Below, in pieces: positions 35,765 to 45,132 of a DNA stretch of 64,000 nt (position 1 is its first letter; each line of letters opens with the position of its first letter). Made by a program: the position numbers and the translations under genes. This DNA comes from Agarivorans sp050870875. GTDB lineage: Bacteria > Pseudomonadota > Gammaproteobacteria > Enterobacterales > Celerinatantimonadaceae. The notes under the pieces are model-generated. The model was not told the DNA's origin. It saw nothing but the letters and a program-made list of their open reading frames with translations, and did no database searches. The stretch spans positions 124,001-188,000 of the forward strand of contig NZ_CP194041.2 in NCBI RefSeq assembly GCF_050870875.2, read 5' to 3'.

Positions 35765-37087
35765 ATGAGCGATTTTTGTCGTGTGGCTTGGACTGAGGGT
35801 ATGTTTTTGCGTCCTCAGCATTTTCAGCAACAAGAACGTAGTTTAAGTTTTCAGCAACAACAAATGTTGCAGCAGTCAAACTACTTTTGGGGAATCAATG
35901 AGTTAGTGATCGACAACGCATTGTTAAGTCATGCGAAGTTCGGTTTGTCAAAGATAAAGGCTTACTTACCTGATGGCGCGTTGATGGTTTCTCCTGAACG
36001 CGATCCATTACCGGAACCGCTATCGCTAGATAGTCGTGTTCGCGACCAGATGGTGTTAATTGCGATTGCGACCGAAAAGTCGAATAGTATGAATGTATCG
36101 GCTCAAGCGAATAGCGTCACGCGTTACCGTTTTGTTGATCACGAAGTTGCTGATACCTCGCTCGGTAATGATGCAATAGAGGTACTGCAGTTGGCCCAGG
36201 CTGGCTTTGAATTGAAGCTAGAAAGCGACAATTTATCGGGTTATACAACTTTGCCGGTTGCCAAAATTAGTGCTGTTTCTAAAGAGGGGCAAGTGACTTT
36301 AGATGGAAAATTTGTACCTCCTTGGCTGAATGCGCAGAACAATGCGGTGCTAAAGCAGCACTTATTAGAAGTTCATGGTGTGATGCGTCAACGGGCAGAA
36401 GCTTTAGCTGCACGGATTGGCGCTGGTCAGGGTAGTACTAGCTCAATTGCCGATTTTTTAATGTTGCAGTTACTGAATCGCTATGATGCATTGCTGGGAC
36501 ATACCTTACATACCAGCGGTTTGCATCCTGAACGCCTATATCAAGAATTAGCGAGTTTGGCTGGGGAACTCGCTACTTTTTCTAGTAAGAATAAGCGAGC
36601 ACCGCAGTTGCCTGCATATCAGCATCAACAACTCACAGGAGTATTTGGTGACTTGATGGTAGTGCTTAACCAATATCTAAGCATGGTGCTTGAGCAAACC
36701 GCGATTCAGTTGCCTTTAGATCAAACTAATTATGGTATTCGGATTGCTCAAGTGCAAGATAAAGGGCTGCTTGATCGCGCTGAATTTGTGTTGGCGGTTA
36801 CTGCCAGCCTTAGTTCCGATGAGTTACGCAAGCGTTTCCCCGCGCAAGTGAAAATTGGTCCGGTAGAGCATATTCGGGATTTGGTTAACAACCAATTGCC
36901 GGGTATTTCCGCTGTTGGTTTGCCAGTTGCACCGCGGCAAATTCCCTATCATGCCGGTTTTCATTATTTCAAATTGGATAAGAGTAACGACTATTGGGCG
37001 CGCCTAAGCGCGAGTGGTGGGATTGCCATCCATTTGTCGGGTCATTATCCAGATCTTGAAATGAATCTCTGGGCGATTAGTCAGTAA
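35765..37087 (+). CDS. tssK: T6SS baseplate protein TssK
   Basis: From this ATG the product is 440 residues, the usual length. It begins 'MSDFCRVAWTEGMFLRPQHF', the conserved TssK start that binds TssFG, and ends with 'FHYFKLDKSNDYWARLSASG' and 'GIAIHLSGHYPDLEMNLWAI', the C-terminal part that binds the TssL-TssM membrane complex. The reading frame is open 46 codons upstream inside tssJ but the family start is clear. It lies 19 bases after tssJ. Confidence 0.94.
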   Translation: MSDFCRVAWTEGMFLRPQHFQQQERSLSFQQQQMLQQSNYFWGINELVIDNALLSHAKFGLSKIKAYLPDGALMVSPERDPLPEPLSLDSRVRDQMVLIAIATEKSNSMNVSAQANSVTRYRFVDHEVADTSLGNDAIEVLQLAQAGFELKLESDNLSGYTTLPVAKISAVSKEGQVTLDGKFVPPWLNAQNNAVLKQHLLEVHGVMRQRAEALAARIGAGQGSTSSIADFLMLQLLNRYDALLGHTLHTSGLHPERLYQELASLAGELATFSSKNKRAPQLPAYQHQQLTGVFGDLMVVLNQYLSMVLEQTAIQLPLDQTNYGIRIAQVQDKGLLDRAEFVLAVTASLSSDELRKRFPAQVKIGPVEHIRDLVNNQLPGISAVGLPVAPRQIPYHAGFHYFKLDKSNDYWARLSASGGIAIHLSGHYPDLEMNLWAISQ

Positions 37088-37111
37088 TTTGAGTACCAAG
37101 GAAGAGTATTG

Positions 37112-38416
37112 ATGTCAGAAGCTACAGTGATGAAGCCTCGGCCAGGGAATCGCGGCGCGAACAAGTCTGTCAGCGATTTAGGCAAAATTGCGGCTAGCGC
37201 GGCAGAAGCCGAATGCACCGTGGTTATCACGCCTTCGAAAAATAAGGAACGGGGGGGTCAACTCCCTAAGTTTGGCGATAATCCCTTGATTGACGAAGCG
37301 AGTGTTTTGTTATCGATGGTGGGGCAAATTCGATGTACTGCGAAGCATGGAGATATCGCGTCGTTACGCCAAGTGTGCATCGATAAAATTCGGGATTACG
37401 AAGCCAATTTACGTCACCTACAAATTAGTGCCGAGCAAATTGAGGCGGCACGCTACTGCATGTGCTGTTTTATCGACGAGACGGTACTCAATACTAACTG
37501 GGGTGGACAGTCGATTTGGGCGAGTGACAGTTTACTCTCGACTTTTCACTCGCAAACTTGGGGGGGTGAGTACTTTTTCACCTTACTCGATGAAAACTTA
37601 GTCGCCCCTCATCAAAAGGCCTCCCTATTAGAGCTGCAATATTTATGTTTAGCCTTAGGGTTTGTCGGAAAAATGCGAGTAGCAGAGCGAGGTCAAGACC
37701 AGCTAGAAGCCTATCGTCAACAAGCATTTGAACGTTTACAAATGATACATGGTGAGTCTGAAACTGCCTTATCTTCACAAAGTAACGCTAGTGTCAATAT
37801 GATGAAGGAGGCTGGTGGTGGGATCCCAATCTGGGTGCTGATGGCTATTTGGGGTGTGCTACTGCTGTCGATTTATATGGCCAGCAGTTATTTCATTAAT
37901 AACTATTCAGATCAGGTATTCAATCGACTCAATACTTTGGCGCGATGGGACGCTGCTGTCGAAACTTCGGTTGAGCGAGATGACCAACAATTATTGATGT
38001 TGCAGCAGCGTTTACAAACAGAAGTTAATCGGCAATTACTGGAGATTCATCCGCTCAGTGATCGAGTTCGTATCACGATTCATTCAAGCGAGTTATTTGC
38101 GCCAGGAAGTGCAGAAGTGAAGTCTGCACTGGTGCCGATATTACAAAAACTGTCTCGAGCTTTAGAGTCAACCAGTGGTCGGATCCTAATCACCGGACAT
38201 ACCGATAATCAACCGATCTTTACTAGTCGTTACCCATCTAATTGGCATCTTTCGTTAGCGCGAGCGACCGCCGTTGCTAATACCATGTCGGTGGGCACTT
38301 TGTTGCAGGGGCGCTTGTGGCCGGAGGGACGAGGTGACTCTGAGCCTCGAGCAAGTAATGACTCAGAATCTGCGCGGGCGTTAAACCGTCGGGTTGAGAT
38401 TGATTTGCTTTATTAA
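37112..38416 (+). CDS. tssL: T6SS membrane protein TssL with C-terminal OmpA peptidoglycan-binding domain
   Basis: From the ATG the product is 434 residues. The cytoplasmic DotU/TssL domain shows 'NPLIDEASVLLSMVGQIRC', 'RYCMCCFIDETVLNTNWGGQ' and 'GGEYFFTLLDENL'. One membrane helix (about residues 236-257) leads to a periplasmic OmpA/MotB-type domain with 'ILITGHTDNQPIFTSRYPSN' and 'LARATAVANTMSVG', which would bind peptidoglycan. Such fused, 'evolved' TssL proteins do not need a separate TagL anchor. A TTG directly before the ATG is a less likely start. Confidence 0.95.
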   Translation: MSEATVMKPRPGNRGANKSVSDLGKIAASAAEAECTVVITPSKNKERGGQLPKFGDNPLIDEASVLLSMVGQIRCTAKHGDIASLRQVCIDKIRDYEANLRHLQISAEQIEAARYCMCCFIDETVLNTNWGGQSIWASDSLLSTFHSQTWGGEYFFTLLDENLVAPHQKASLLELQYLCLALGFVGKMRVAERGQDQLEAYRQQAFERLQMIHGESETALSSQSNASVNMMKEAGGGIPIWVLMAIWGVLLLSIYMASSYFINNYSDQVFNRLNTLARWDAAVETSVERDDQQLLMLQQRLQTEVNRQLLEIHPLSDRVRITIHSSELFAPGSAEVKSALVPILQKLSRALESTSGRILITGHTDNQPIFTSRYPSNWHLSLARATAVANTMSVGTLLQGRLWPEGRGDSEPRASNDSESARALNRRVEIDLLY

Positions 38417-38437
38417 GCATTGTTAAAGGATCTAAAA

Positions 38438-41400
38438 ATGTTTATCAGGTTGTTTTTTCAACGCTTATTACAGTTATTAAAATCCAAATGGACGATTAAA
38501 GTGATTGGCTTTTTAGCTTTATCCTTTTTAATTTGGTTTGGTGGTCCGCTCATTGCTATTGCTGGCGCAGAGCCCTTCGTGGGGGCATTAGCGCGTTGTT
38601 TGACGATTCTTATTGTTGCGATGATCTGCACCGTGTATCAGCTATGGCAGCATTTACGCCGTCATAAACAAGATCAACAAGCGGTTCAATCGTTACTCGA
38701 TGGTGAAGGGGAACAGAGTAACGATGAAGATAGTCGTAGAGAAGTTGAGACGTTACGCGAGCGAGTGGTGACTGCATTAGAAGTACTTAAGAATTCCAAC
38801 TTGGCAAGAGGCCAAGGGGTATATCAATTGCCTTGGTACATCATGATCGGCCCTCCGGGAACCGGAAAAACCACGGCTCTAAAAAATTCAGGTTTAGAAT
38901 TTCCCTTGAAAGACAAATTGGGAGATGACCCCTTAGCTGGCGTGGGTGGGACGCGCCATTGTGACTGGTGGTTTACCAACAAGGCCGTATTAATCGACAC
39001 CGCAGGTCGTTATACCACTCAAGATAGTAACAACGTAAAAGACGCTAGAGCTTGGTTGGGTTTTCTCGGATTACTTAAAAAGTATCGAACCAAGCGGCCA
39101 ATTAATGGTGCTGTTGTTACGGTCAGTTTGGCGAGTCTATTGCAGCAAACTCGTACCGAACGCAATTTACATGCTCGGGCAATTAAGCAGCGTATTCATG
39201 AGCTTAAAAATCAGCTCGGGATGCAATTTCCAGTCTATGTGATTTTAACTAAGGCCGATCTAATCGCAGGATTTAGTGAATTCTTTGCTGATTTGAATGC
39301 GAATGAGCGCGAGCAAATTTGGGGAATTACCTTTCCTTTGGTCGCGGAAAATCCGGAGTTGGGTGTTGTTGGTCAATTTAATCGAGAATTTCATGGCCTT
39401 CTGAAGCGGATCCAAGGTCGATTAAATCAGCGTTTACAGCAAGAACGAGATATCGATAAACGAACCTTGATGTACGAATTCCCGAAACAAATGCATTTAT
39501 TGCAATCGAGTATTGATGATTTTCTAAAAGAGGTTTTCTCGCCGAATGCTTTTGAAGAAGCGCCTATGTTACGTGGTTTATACATTGCGAGCGCAACCCA
39601 AGAAGGGAAGCCAATTGATCGTGTGATGACCGAAACGTCTAGTGGTTTAGGTTTGGGCCAGGTGCCACTGAAACAACAGGCCGGGGAAACTAAAGGCTAT
39701 TTCATTAAACGTTTATTAGAGGATGTGATTTTCCCTGAGCAATATCTTGGCTCGGTTAATCGATATCACCAAAAAAATGCCTTGTGGACTCGCCGATTGG
39801 TGATTGGTACTTGTTGTTTGAGTTTATTGCTATGCAGCGTGTTCTGGTACAACAGTTATCGTTGGAACAAGCAGCTCGTTGATCATAGTGAGATGGCGGT
39901 TAGTCAATATCAGGATCTGGTTAAGCCGAGCTTAAGTAAAGATACCGATGTGATAACCCTTGTCCAGGCTTTAAATCTGTTGCGTGACTTACCCGCAGGT
40001 TTTAGCCATCAGCTGGTCGATAAAGATGTTCAGCGGATGGGTTTGTATCAAGGTGATAAAATTGGTCAACCAGCACAAGCGGCATACCAACGAGCCTTAC
40101 AGGGATATTTTGCGACTTACCTCACCAATGCGCTGAAAACTGAGTTAGCCGAAAATGAGGTCTATTTGGAGTACCTCTATGAGTCATTAAAGACTTACTT
40201 AATGATTTACGATGCTGAGCATCGAGATCTAGAGCTGTTATATAGTTGGTTTGAGGTGTATTACGAACGCAAACTGCCGGGCGAAATTAATCAAACCCTT
40301 CGCCAGGATCTGATGGCCCATACTCGCAATTTGTTTCGTGTTGGGGTCAATACGGTTGCTGTCGATGAGCAGGCGATAGCGCAGGCGCGTAGTGTATTAA
40401 CCCGGATGCCTTTGGCCGAACGGGCTTATCAACGCTTGCGTATCGAATTTCTTTCAAGCCATGTCGCTGATTTTAAGTTGAGTGATGTGTTGGGACGCCA
40501 AGGTCGCCAAGTGTTCAATCGTTCAAGTGGTACCCCTTTGCATGAGGGGATCCCTGGTTTGTATACCTATAGTGGATTCCACGGTTTATTCCGCATTGAA
40601 AATAATCGGATTGTTAAACGTTTGATGGAAGACAGCTGGGTGTATGGCGATAGCTTATCGATTGATGAAGCCACTCGCGATGAAGTGGTGCAAGCGGTGA
40701 GAGAGCGTTACTTTAAAGACTATGTTTATGAGTGGGAGCAGTTACTCGCAGACATTCAACTGAAACCTTACGCTTCGGCACGAGAAGGTGCCGAGTTAGT
40801 TCAAAAGCTCACAGGCTCTGAGCGGCCGATGCAAAGCTTGATCCTTGCGGTGCAAAAAGAGTTGCGCTTAAGCGATGTTACGCTTAGTGATAAAGCTAAG
40901 CTGGCAGGGGATGTCGCGGCCAATGCGGCCGACGTGGCGTTTAAAAATCAAAAGGCTCGAATTAACCGTTTTTTACCCAACGATATGTCGTCGGCGAAGC
41001 TTTCCTTGCCCGGCGTGGAAGTTGAAGCGGAGTTTGAAGATTTACTCAGTATTAACGAGGCTGACTTAGAAGGTTTGCAAGCTTCACTATTAGAGCTTCG
41101 CGATTATTTAGAGGTTTTATCGGAGTCGAATAATAAACGCGCTTATACCAGTTTAATAAATGATAGTAGCCAGGCTGCGGTTAGTAGTGCCTTACGCCGT
41201 AGTCGAAAAATGTTACCAGCTCCTTTTGCCTCATGGATGAGTGAGTTGTCGAATCAAACCGTCGCCTTGGCTAAACGAGGCGCGCAGGTTCATGTGAATA
41301 CGATTTGGAAGGATAGCGTCTACAAGGAATACCGAGCAGCTATTCGAGGTAAGTACCCGTTTAGTCATAAAGCCACTGAAGACGTTAGACTCAAAGATTT

Positions 41401-41977
41401 CTCTCGCTTTTTCGGTTATGGCGGAACCATGGACCAGTTCTTTGAGCGTTACCTAAAGTCTTCGGTCGATACCAGTAAGCGAGTCTGGAAGCTAGAACGC
41501 TCGGTGGGAATTGATGCAGACTCCCTCAAGGTCTTTCAACAAGCGCGACGGATCCGCGACGTATTTTTCGAACCTGGTACCCAAATACCGCGAGTGGAAT
41601 TTGGTTTAAAACCCCTATCTCTGGATGCCCATATCAATAACTTCAGAGTTGAAATGGGTGAGCAGGAGTTGGTTTACCGGCATGGACCGCGGCGTACTTC
41701 GCATTTCATTTGGCCTGGCGACGCCAGTCGCAGTACCCGTTTAGCTTTTGTACCACCTAAATCGGGCCATTCAATTTCTGAGACGTTCCCTGGCAATTGG
41801 GGCTTGTTTCGAATGCTCGATGGTTTGTTAGCGCAGCGTCCAGCGAGTCGTAAAGACAACATTCTCGATATCGAAATTAAAGGGAATAAGGTAAAGCTCG
41901 AGTTAATTCCGAATACTGCCATGCACCCTTTTTGGTCTAACGATTTGGCGAGGTTCGCATGTCCAGTCAGCCTATAA
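38438..41977 (+). CDS. tssM: T6SS membrane protein TssM (IcmF family)
   Basis: From the ATG preceded by AAAGGAT the product is 1179 residues. Two N-terminal membrane helices precede a GTP/ATP-binding domain with Walker A 'GPPGTGKTTALKNSG' (about residues 138-152), 'LIDTAGRY' and 'YVILTKADL'. A third helix follows near residue 460 ('RLVIGTCCLSLLLCSVFWYN'), then a long periplasmic part. The C-terminal 'FIWPGD...' and 'WGLFRMLDGLL' form the domain that binds TssJ. It forms the trans-envelope channel with TssL and TssJ. Intact Walker A suggests nucleotide binding. It overlaps tagF by 19 bases. Confidence 0.96.
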   Translation: MFIRLFFQRLLQLLKSKWTIKVIGFLALSFLIWFGGPLIAIAGAEPFVGALARCLTILIVAMICTVYQLWQHLRRHKQDQQAVQSLLDGEGEQSNDEDSRREVETLRERVVTALEVLKNSNLARGQGVYQLPWYIMIGPPGTGKTTALKNSGLEFPLKDKLGDDPLAGVGGTRHCDWWFTNKAVLIDTAGRYTTQDSNNVKDARAWLGFLGLLKKYRTKRPINGAVVTVSLASLLQQTRTERNLHARAIKQRIHELKNQLGMQFPVYVILTKADLIAGFSEFFADLNANEREQIWGITFPLVAENPELGVVGQFNREFHGLLKRIQGRLNQRLQQERDIDKRTLMYEFPKQMHLLQSSIDDFLKEVFSPNAFEEAPMLRGLYIASATQEGKPIDRVMTETSSGLGLGQVPLKQQAGETKGYFIKRLLEDVIFPEQYLGSVNRYHQKNALWTRRLVIGTCCLSLLLCSVFWYNSYRWNKQLVDHSEMAVSQYQDLVKPSLSKDTDVITLVQALNLLRDLPAGFSHQLVDKDVQRMGLYQGDKIGQPAQAAYQRALQGYFATYLTNALKTELAENEVYLEYLYESLKTYLMIYDAEHRDLELLYSWFEVYYERKLPGEINQTLRQDLMAHTRNLFRVGVNTVAVDEQAIAQARSVLTRMPLAERAYQRLRIEFLSSHVADFKLSDVLGRQGRQVFNRSSGTPLHEGIPGLYTYSGFHGLFRIENNRIVKRLMEDSWVYGDSLSIDEATRDEVVQAVRERYFKDYVYEWEQLLADIQLKPYASAREGAELVQKLTGSERPMQSLILAVQKELRLSDVTLSDKAKLAGDVAANAADVAFKNQKARINRFLPNDMSSAKLSLPGVEVEAEFEDLLSINEADLEGLQASLLELRDYLEVLSESNNKRAYTSLINDSSQAAVSSALRRSRKMLPAPFASWMSELSNQTVALAKRGAQVHVNTIWKDSVYKEYRAAIRGKYPFSHKATEDVRLKDFSRFFGYGGTMDQFFERYLKSSVDTSKRVWKLERSVGIDADSLKVFQQARRIRDVFFEPGTQIPRVEFGLKPLSLDAHINNFRVEMGEQELVYRHGPRRTSHFIWPGDASRSTRLAFVPPKSGHSISETFPGNWGLFRMLDGLLAQRPASRKDNILDIEIKGNKVKLELIPNTAMHPFWSNDLARFACPVSL

Positions 41978-42645
41978 GCGGATTTGGTTATTTTGGAAAA
42001 GTCCCAGCTCGAGGTGATTTTATTCAAGGTCATTTACCCAATGATTTTGTGAGCGCTTGGCGTGAATGGTTGCAAGCCGTGACCGCTGTCAGTCGCGAAC
42101 AACTCGGAGAGCAATGGTTAGATCGTTATCTGACCAGCCCCATCTGGCATTTTGCTCTTTCTGCTGGCGTATCAGGAGAGTCTGCGATGGGGGGAACGTT
42201 GATGCCTAGTGTTGACCAAGTTGGTCGCCACTTCTACTTCACTATGGCAAAACCTGTGAATGTGCAGCCAGTCAGTCTTTGGCAGCAGCGAGAGTGGAGC
42301 GAGCACAGTGAAGAGAAAGTACTTAAATTGCTTGATGATGATACCGACGTACAACGTTGGGCTGAAAGCATTCGTCAACTCGACTGGTTGGAATCTATCG
42401 CAGTAGCTAATCCAGTATTAAATGGCGCCAAAGACTCTCAACAACTGGTATTAGAGAGTGAGCAAGTAATCAACAGTGAAAACTTATTGCATTTGCAACT
42501 ACGTCAGAACTTAGGGCGCTACTGCATATGGTGGACTCATGGTTCTGAGCATGTACCTGAATGCACGCTGGTGACCGAAAGTTTGCCGTTAGTTAGCCAG
42601 TTTTCAGCCATGTTAGATGGGCAATGGGAGCATTGGGGATGGTAG
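41959..42645 (+). CDS. tagF: T6SS accessory protein TagF
   Basis: The 228-residue product begins 'GFGYFGKVPARGDFIQGHLP', the TagF/ImpM signature, and includes 'WLDRYLTSPIWHFALSAGVS' and 'GGTLMPSVDQVGRHFYFTMA'. In P. aeruginosa TagF represses T6SS assembly post-translationally by sequestering Fha. Here it is a single-domain protein next to pppA rather than fused to it. The start overlaps the tssM end and the stop overlaps pppA, so translation is coupled. Confidence 0.92.
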   Translation: MSSQPISGFGYFGKVPARGDFIQGHLPNDFVSAWREWLQAVTAVSREQLGEQWLDRYLTSPIWHFALSAGVSGESAMGGTLMPSVDQVGRHFYFTMAKPVNVQPVSLWQQREWSEHSEEKVLKLLDDDTDVQRWAESIRQLDWLESIAVANPVLNGAKDSQQLVLESEQVINSENLLHLQLRQNLGRYCIWWTHGSEHVPECTLVTESLPLVSQFSAMLDGQWEHWGW

Positions 42646-43448
42646 CGCATTCAACATTGTTAGGCGGATTTTTTGTGAGCTTCGCACGAAGCCATCCTGG
42701 AAAAGTGCGTCCATATAATGAAGATGCTGTGCTTGATTTACGTGAAGCTGGCGTGTGGGTGGTTGCCGATGGCATGGGGGGCCATGCGGCCGGAGACATT
42801 GCCAGTCAAATGGTGATTGATAGTGTGACGCAAAGTGTTGAGTCAAGCCCAACTGAGCATTTAAGTATTGATTGCCTACGCAAGGCCTTACTTGGTGCCA
42901 ATCAGCAAATCATTGACTATTCGCAGCAGCACTTAGCGGGGAAAACGGCAGGCAGTACGGCTGTGTTACTGCAGATTCGAGATGGTTTCTATCATTGTCT
43001 TTGGGTCGGGGATAGTCGTATTTATCTGTTTCGCGATCAGCAGTTACAGCGTAAAACTCGCGATCATAGCCAAGTCATGGAAATGGTCGAACAAGGTTTA
43101 ATTGCTGAGTCTGAAGCAGAGCAGCACCCTTTGTCGAATGTGATTACTCGAGCCATTGGGGTAAGTGAAGCGCTGACCGTGGATCAAAGCTCCGGTCAGT
43201 TGCTACCGGGAGATCAATTTTTATTGTGCTCCGATGGTTTAACCAAAGAGCTCAGTGATGCTGATTTGGCGATGTGCATGCAAGCGAACAGTGTTTCTGA
43301 TATTGGTTTGGCCTTGATGCATTCCGCTTTGGTGAAAGGCGCGAGTGACAATGTGAGTTGTGTGTTGGTGAAGGTATGTCAAAGCGATACCGGAACTGAT
43401 GAAGAACATTGTGACGATACGGTTCCCGTATTTTTTAATCGGCGCTAG
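42639..43448 (+). CDS. pppA: PP2C-type Ser/Thr phosphatase PppA (T6SS)
   Basis: From this ATG the product is 269 residues. PP2C motifs are in order: 'VRPYNEDAVLDL', 'VVADGMGGHAAGDIASQMVI' with metal-binding Asp and Gly, 'GSTAVLLQI', 'LWVGDSRIYLFR', 'LLCSDGLTKELSDADL' and 'GASDNVSCVLVKV'. It removes phosphate from the T6SS target of the kinase and so resets the switch. The ATG overlaps the tagF stop (ATGGTAG) and has GGGAG eight bases before it. An in-frame ATG five codons upstream is possible. Confidence 0.92.
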   Translation: MVAHSTLLGGFFVSFARSHPGKVRPYNEDAVLDLREAGVWVVADGMGGHAAGDIASQMVIDSVTQSVESSPTEHLSIDCLRKALLGANQQIIDYSQQHLAGKTAGSTAVLLQIRDGFYHCLWVGDSRIYLFRDQQLQRKTRDHSQVMEMVEQGLIAESEAEQHPLSNVITRAIGVSEALTVDQSSGQLLPGDQFLLCSDGLTKELSDADLAMCMQANSVSDIGLALMHSALVKGASDNVSCVLVKVCQSDTGTDEEHCDDTVPVFFNRR

Positions 43449-43456
43449 GAGCTTAA

Positions 43457-44569
43457 ATGTTTGACCAACTGTTCGAGATTGATTTTCTGGCATTAGCAAA
43501 GCCTCTATCTGAAGCGCGACCTTGCGGTGAAGACCCGCGCTTAGATGCTTCACCTTTATCGACCTACTTTACGCTTAAAGATGTTCGTAACGGTGCTCGG
43601 GCCGCAGAGCGTAATGCCTTGGTGGATAACGAGCCGCTTTTGAGTCTCGCTCATGAATGGGACCCCATTATTCAGCGAGTTCCCGAGGTATTGCTCGATA
43701 CTTGTAAAGATTTAGAACTCGCGGCTTGGCTGATTGAAGCCTTGGTGCGCCGCAAAGGATTTAAGGGCATAAAACTGGGCTTTGATGTTGCGCGTAGCCT
43801 GATTGAACAGCATTGGGAAGATCTGTACCCCAGCCCAGATGAAGATGGGCTACTTACTCGCGTCGCGCCTTTGATCGGACTTAATGGTTATGACGGTGAA
43901 GGCACCCTGTTAATGCCGATTGCTTGTGTGCCTTTAACCGAGCTGGTTGAAGACCAAGCCTATTCCTTGTGGGAATTTGAACAAGCGAGCGAAGTGGAGC
44001 GTTTCGATGATACTAAGCGTAGCCAGCGTTATGCCGCTGGCGCGGTGCGGCTGGAAGATATTACTCACACGGTGAAAGCGACTCGCGGCAGTTTTTTTGT
44101 TGAGTTGTTAAGTGATATTGAAGCCGCCATGGAATCCTATCTGCTTTTATCACAGTGCATTGATGAGGCGGTTGGCGAACCGCAGCCCAGTTCTCACATC
44201 GCTAAGCGTCTTACTGAATGTGCAGAGGCGGTACGTTATATCGCCGCTGATAAATTGGCTGAAGCTGAAAGCCAGTCAATGACGCAGCAAGTGAGTATGG
44301 CCTCGACAGATGGCGCGCTTTCTGCCGCGGACGCAGTTAGTCCTCATTCGCAGTTAAATAGCCGGGTAGAGGCGATTGCTCAACTGACAACAATAGCAGA
44401 TTTTTTTAAGCAAACAGAACCTCACTCGCCAATGGCTTATGCCATTGAGCAAGTGGTTCGTTGGAGTGGAATGAGCTTACCGGATTTACTCCAAGAGCTG
44501 ATTACAGATAACGATGCTCGAACCGGGTATTTCCGATTGACCGGAATTATATCGGAACAACAAGACTAA
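43457..44569 (+). CDS. tssA: T6SS baseplate-sheath cap protein TssA
   Basis: The 370-residue product shows the ImpA N-terminal domain: 'LAKPLSEARPCGEDPRLDAS', 'DPIIQRVPEVLLDTCKDLEL' and 'WLIEALVRRKGFKGIKLGFD'. The second half ends with 'SRVEAIAQLTTIADFFKQTE' and 'PHSPMAYAIEQVVRWSGMSL', as in the short-to-medium TssA class. It primes tail assembly and caps the growing sheath. GGAGCTTAA precedes the ATG, eight bases after pppA. Confidence 0.92.
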   Translation: MFDQLFEIDFLALAKPLSEARPCGEDPRLDASPLSTYFTLKDVRNGARAAERNALVDNEPLLSLAHEWDPIIQRVPEVLLDTCKDLELAAWLIEALVRRKGFKGIKLGFDVARSLIEQHWEDLYPSPDEDGLLTRVAPLIGLNGYDGEGTLLMPIACVPLTELVEDQAYSLWEFEQASEVERFDDTKRSQRYAAGAVRLEDITHTVKATRGSFFVELLSDIEAAMESYLLLSQCIDEAVGEPQPSSHIAKRLTECAEAVRYIAADKLAEAESQSMTQQVSMASTDGALSAADAVSPHSQLNSRVEAIAQLTTIADFFKQTEPHSPMAYAIEQVVRWSGMSLPDLLQELITDNDARTGYFRLTGIISEQQD

Positions 44570-44616
44570 CGTGGTGCTTAGCGCTCTACGTGTTAATCAA
44601 TAACAAGGAGATTGAT

Positions 44617-45132
44617 ATGGACAGTATCCACGGCAAGTTGTCTCGGGTACGCAAACCAAGAGTTCACATTACTTACGATGTGGAAACTGAAGGTGCTGCA
44701 GTTAAAAAAGAATTACCGTTTGTCGTCGGAGTGATGGGGGATTTTGCGGGCGACAATACCACGGCATTGAAGCCGCTTAAAGACCGTCGTTTTATTCAGA
44801 TCGATCGCGACAATTTTGATGATGTATTGAAGCGAATGAATCCTAAATTAGAGTTTAAAGTGGATAACAAACTTGCGGACGATGATTCATTGATGTCCGT
44901 CGAATTGGCTTTCCAGTCGATGAAAGATTTTGATCCTGCAGCCGTGGTTAATCAAGTCGAGCCATTACGTAAGTTGATGGATACACGTAATAAGCTTCGT
45001 GATTTGATGACCAAAGTCGATCGCTCAGAAGACTTAGAAAATATTTTGGAAGAGGTCTTAAATAATACCGACTCTTTGCAAAAATTAGCGGGTGAACTAA
45101 CGAAAGATGTTAATCCGGAGGGCGCAGCATGA
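44617..45132 (+). CDS. tssB: T6SS contractile sheath small subunit TssB (VipA)
   Basis: From this ATG (AACAAGGAG upstream) the product is 171 residues. It shows 'RVRKPRVHITYDVETEGAAV', 'LPFVVGVMGDFAGDN' and 'RRFIQIDRDNFDDVLKRMNP', the TssB core. It forms the contractile sheath with TssC. The stop overlaps the tssC start in ATGA, the usual coupling of the two sheath subunits. Confidence 0.97.
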   Translation: MDSIHGKLSRVRKPRVHITYDVETEGAAVKKELPFVVGVMGDFAGDNTTALKPLKDRRFIQIDRDNFDDVLKRMNPKLEFKVDNKLADDDSLMSVELAFQSMKDFDPAAVVNQVEPLRKLMDTRNKLRDLMTKVDRSEDLENILEEVLNNTDSLQKLAGELTKDVNPEGAA

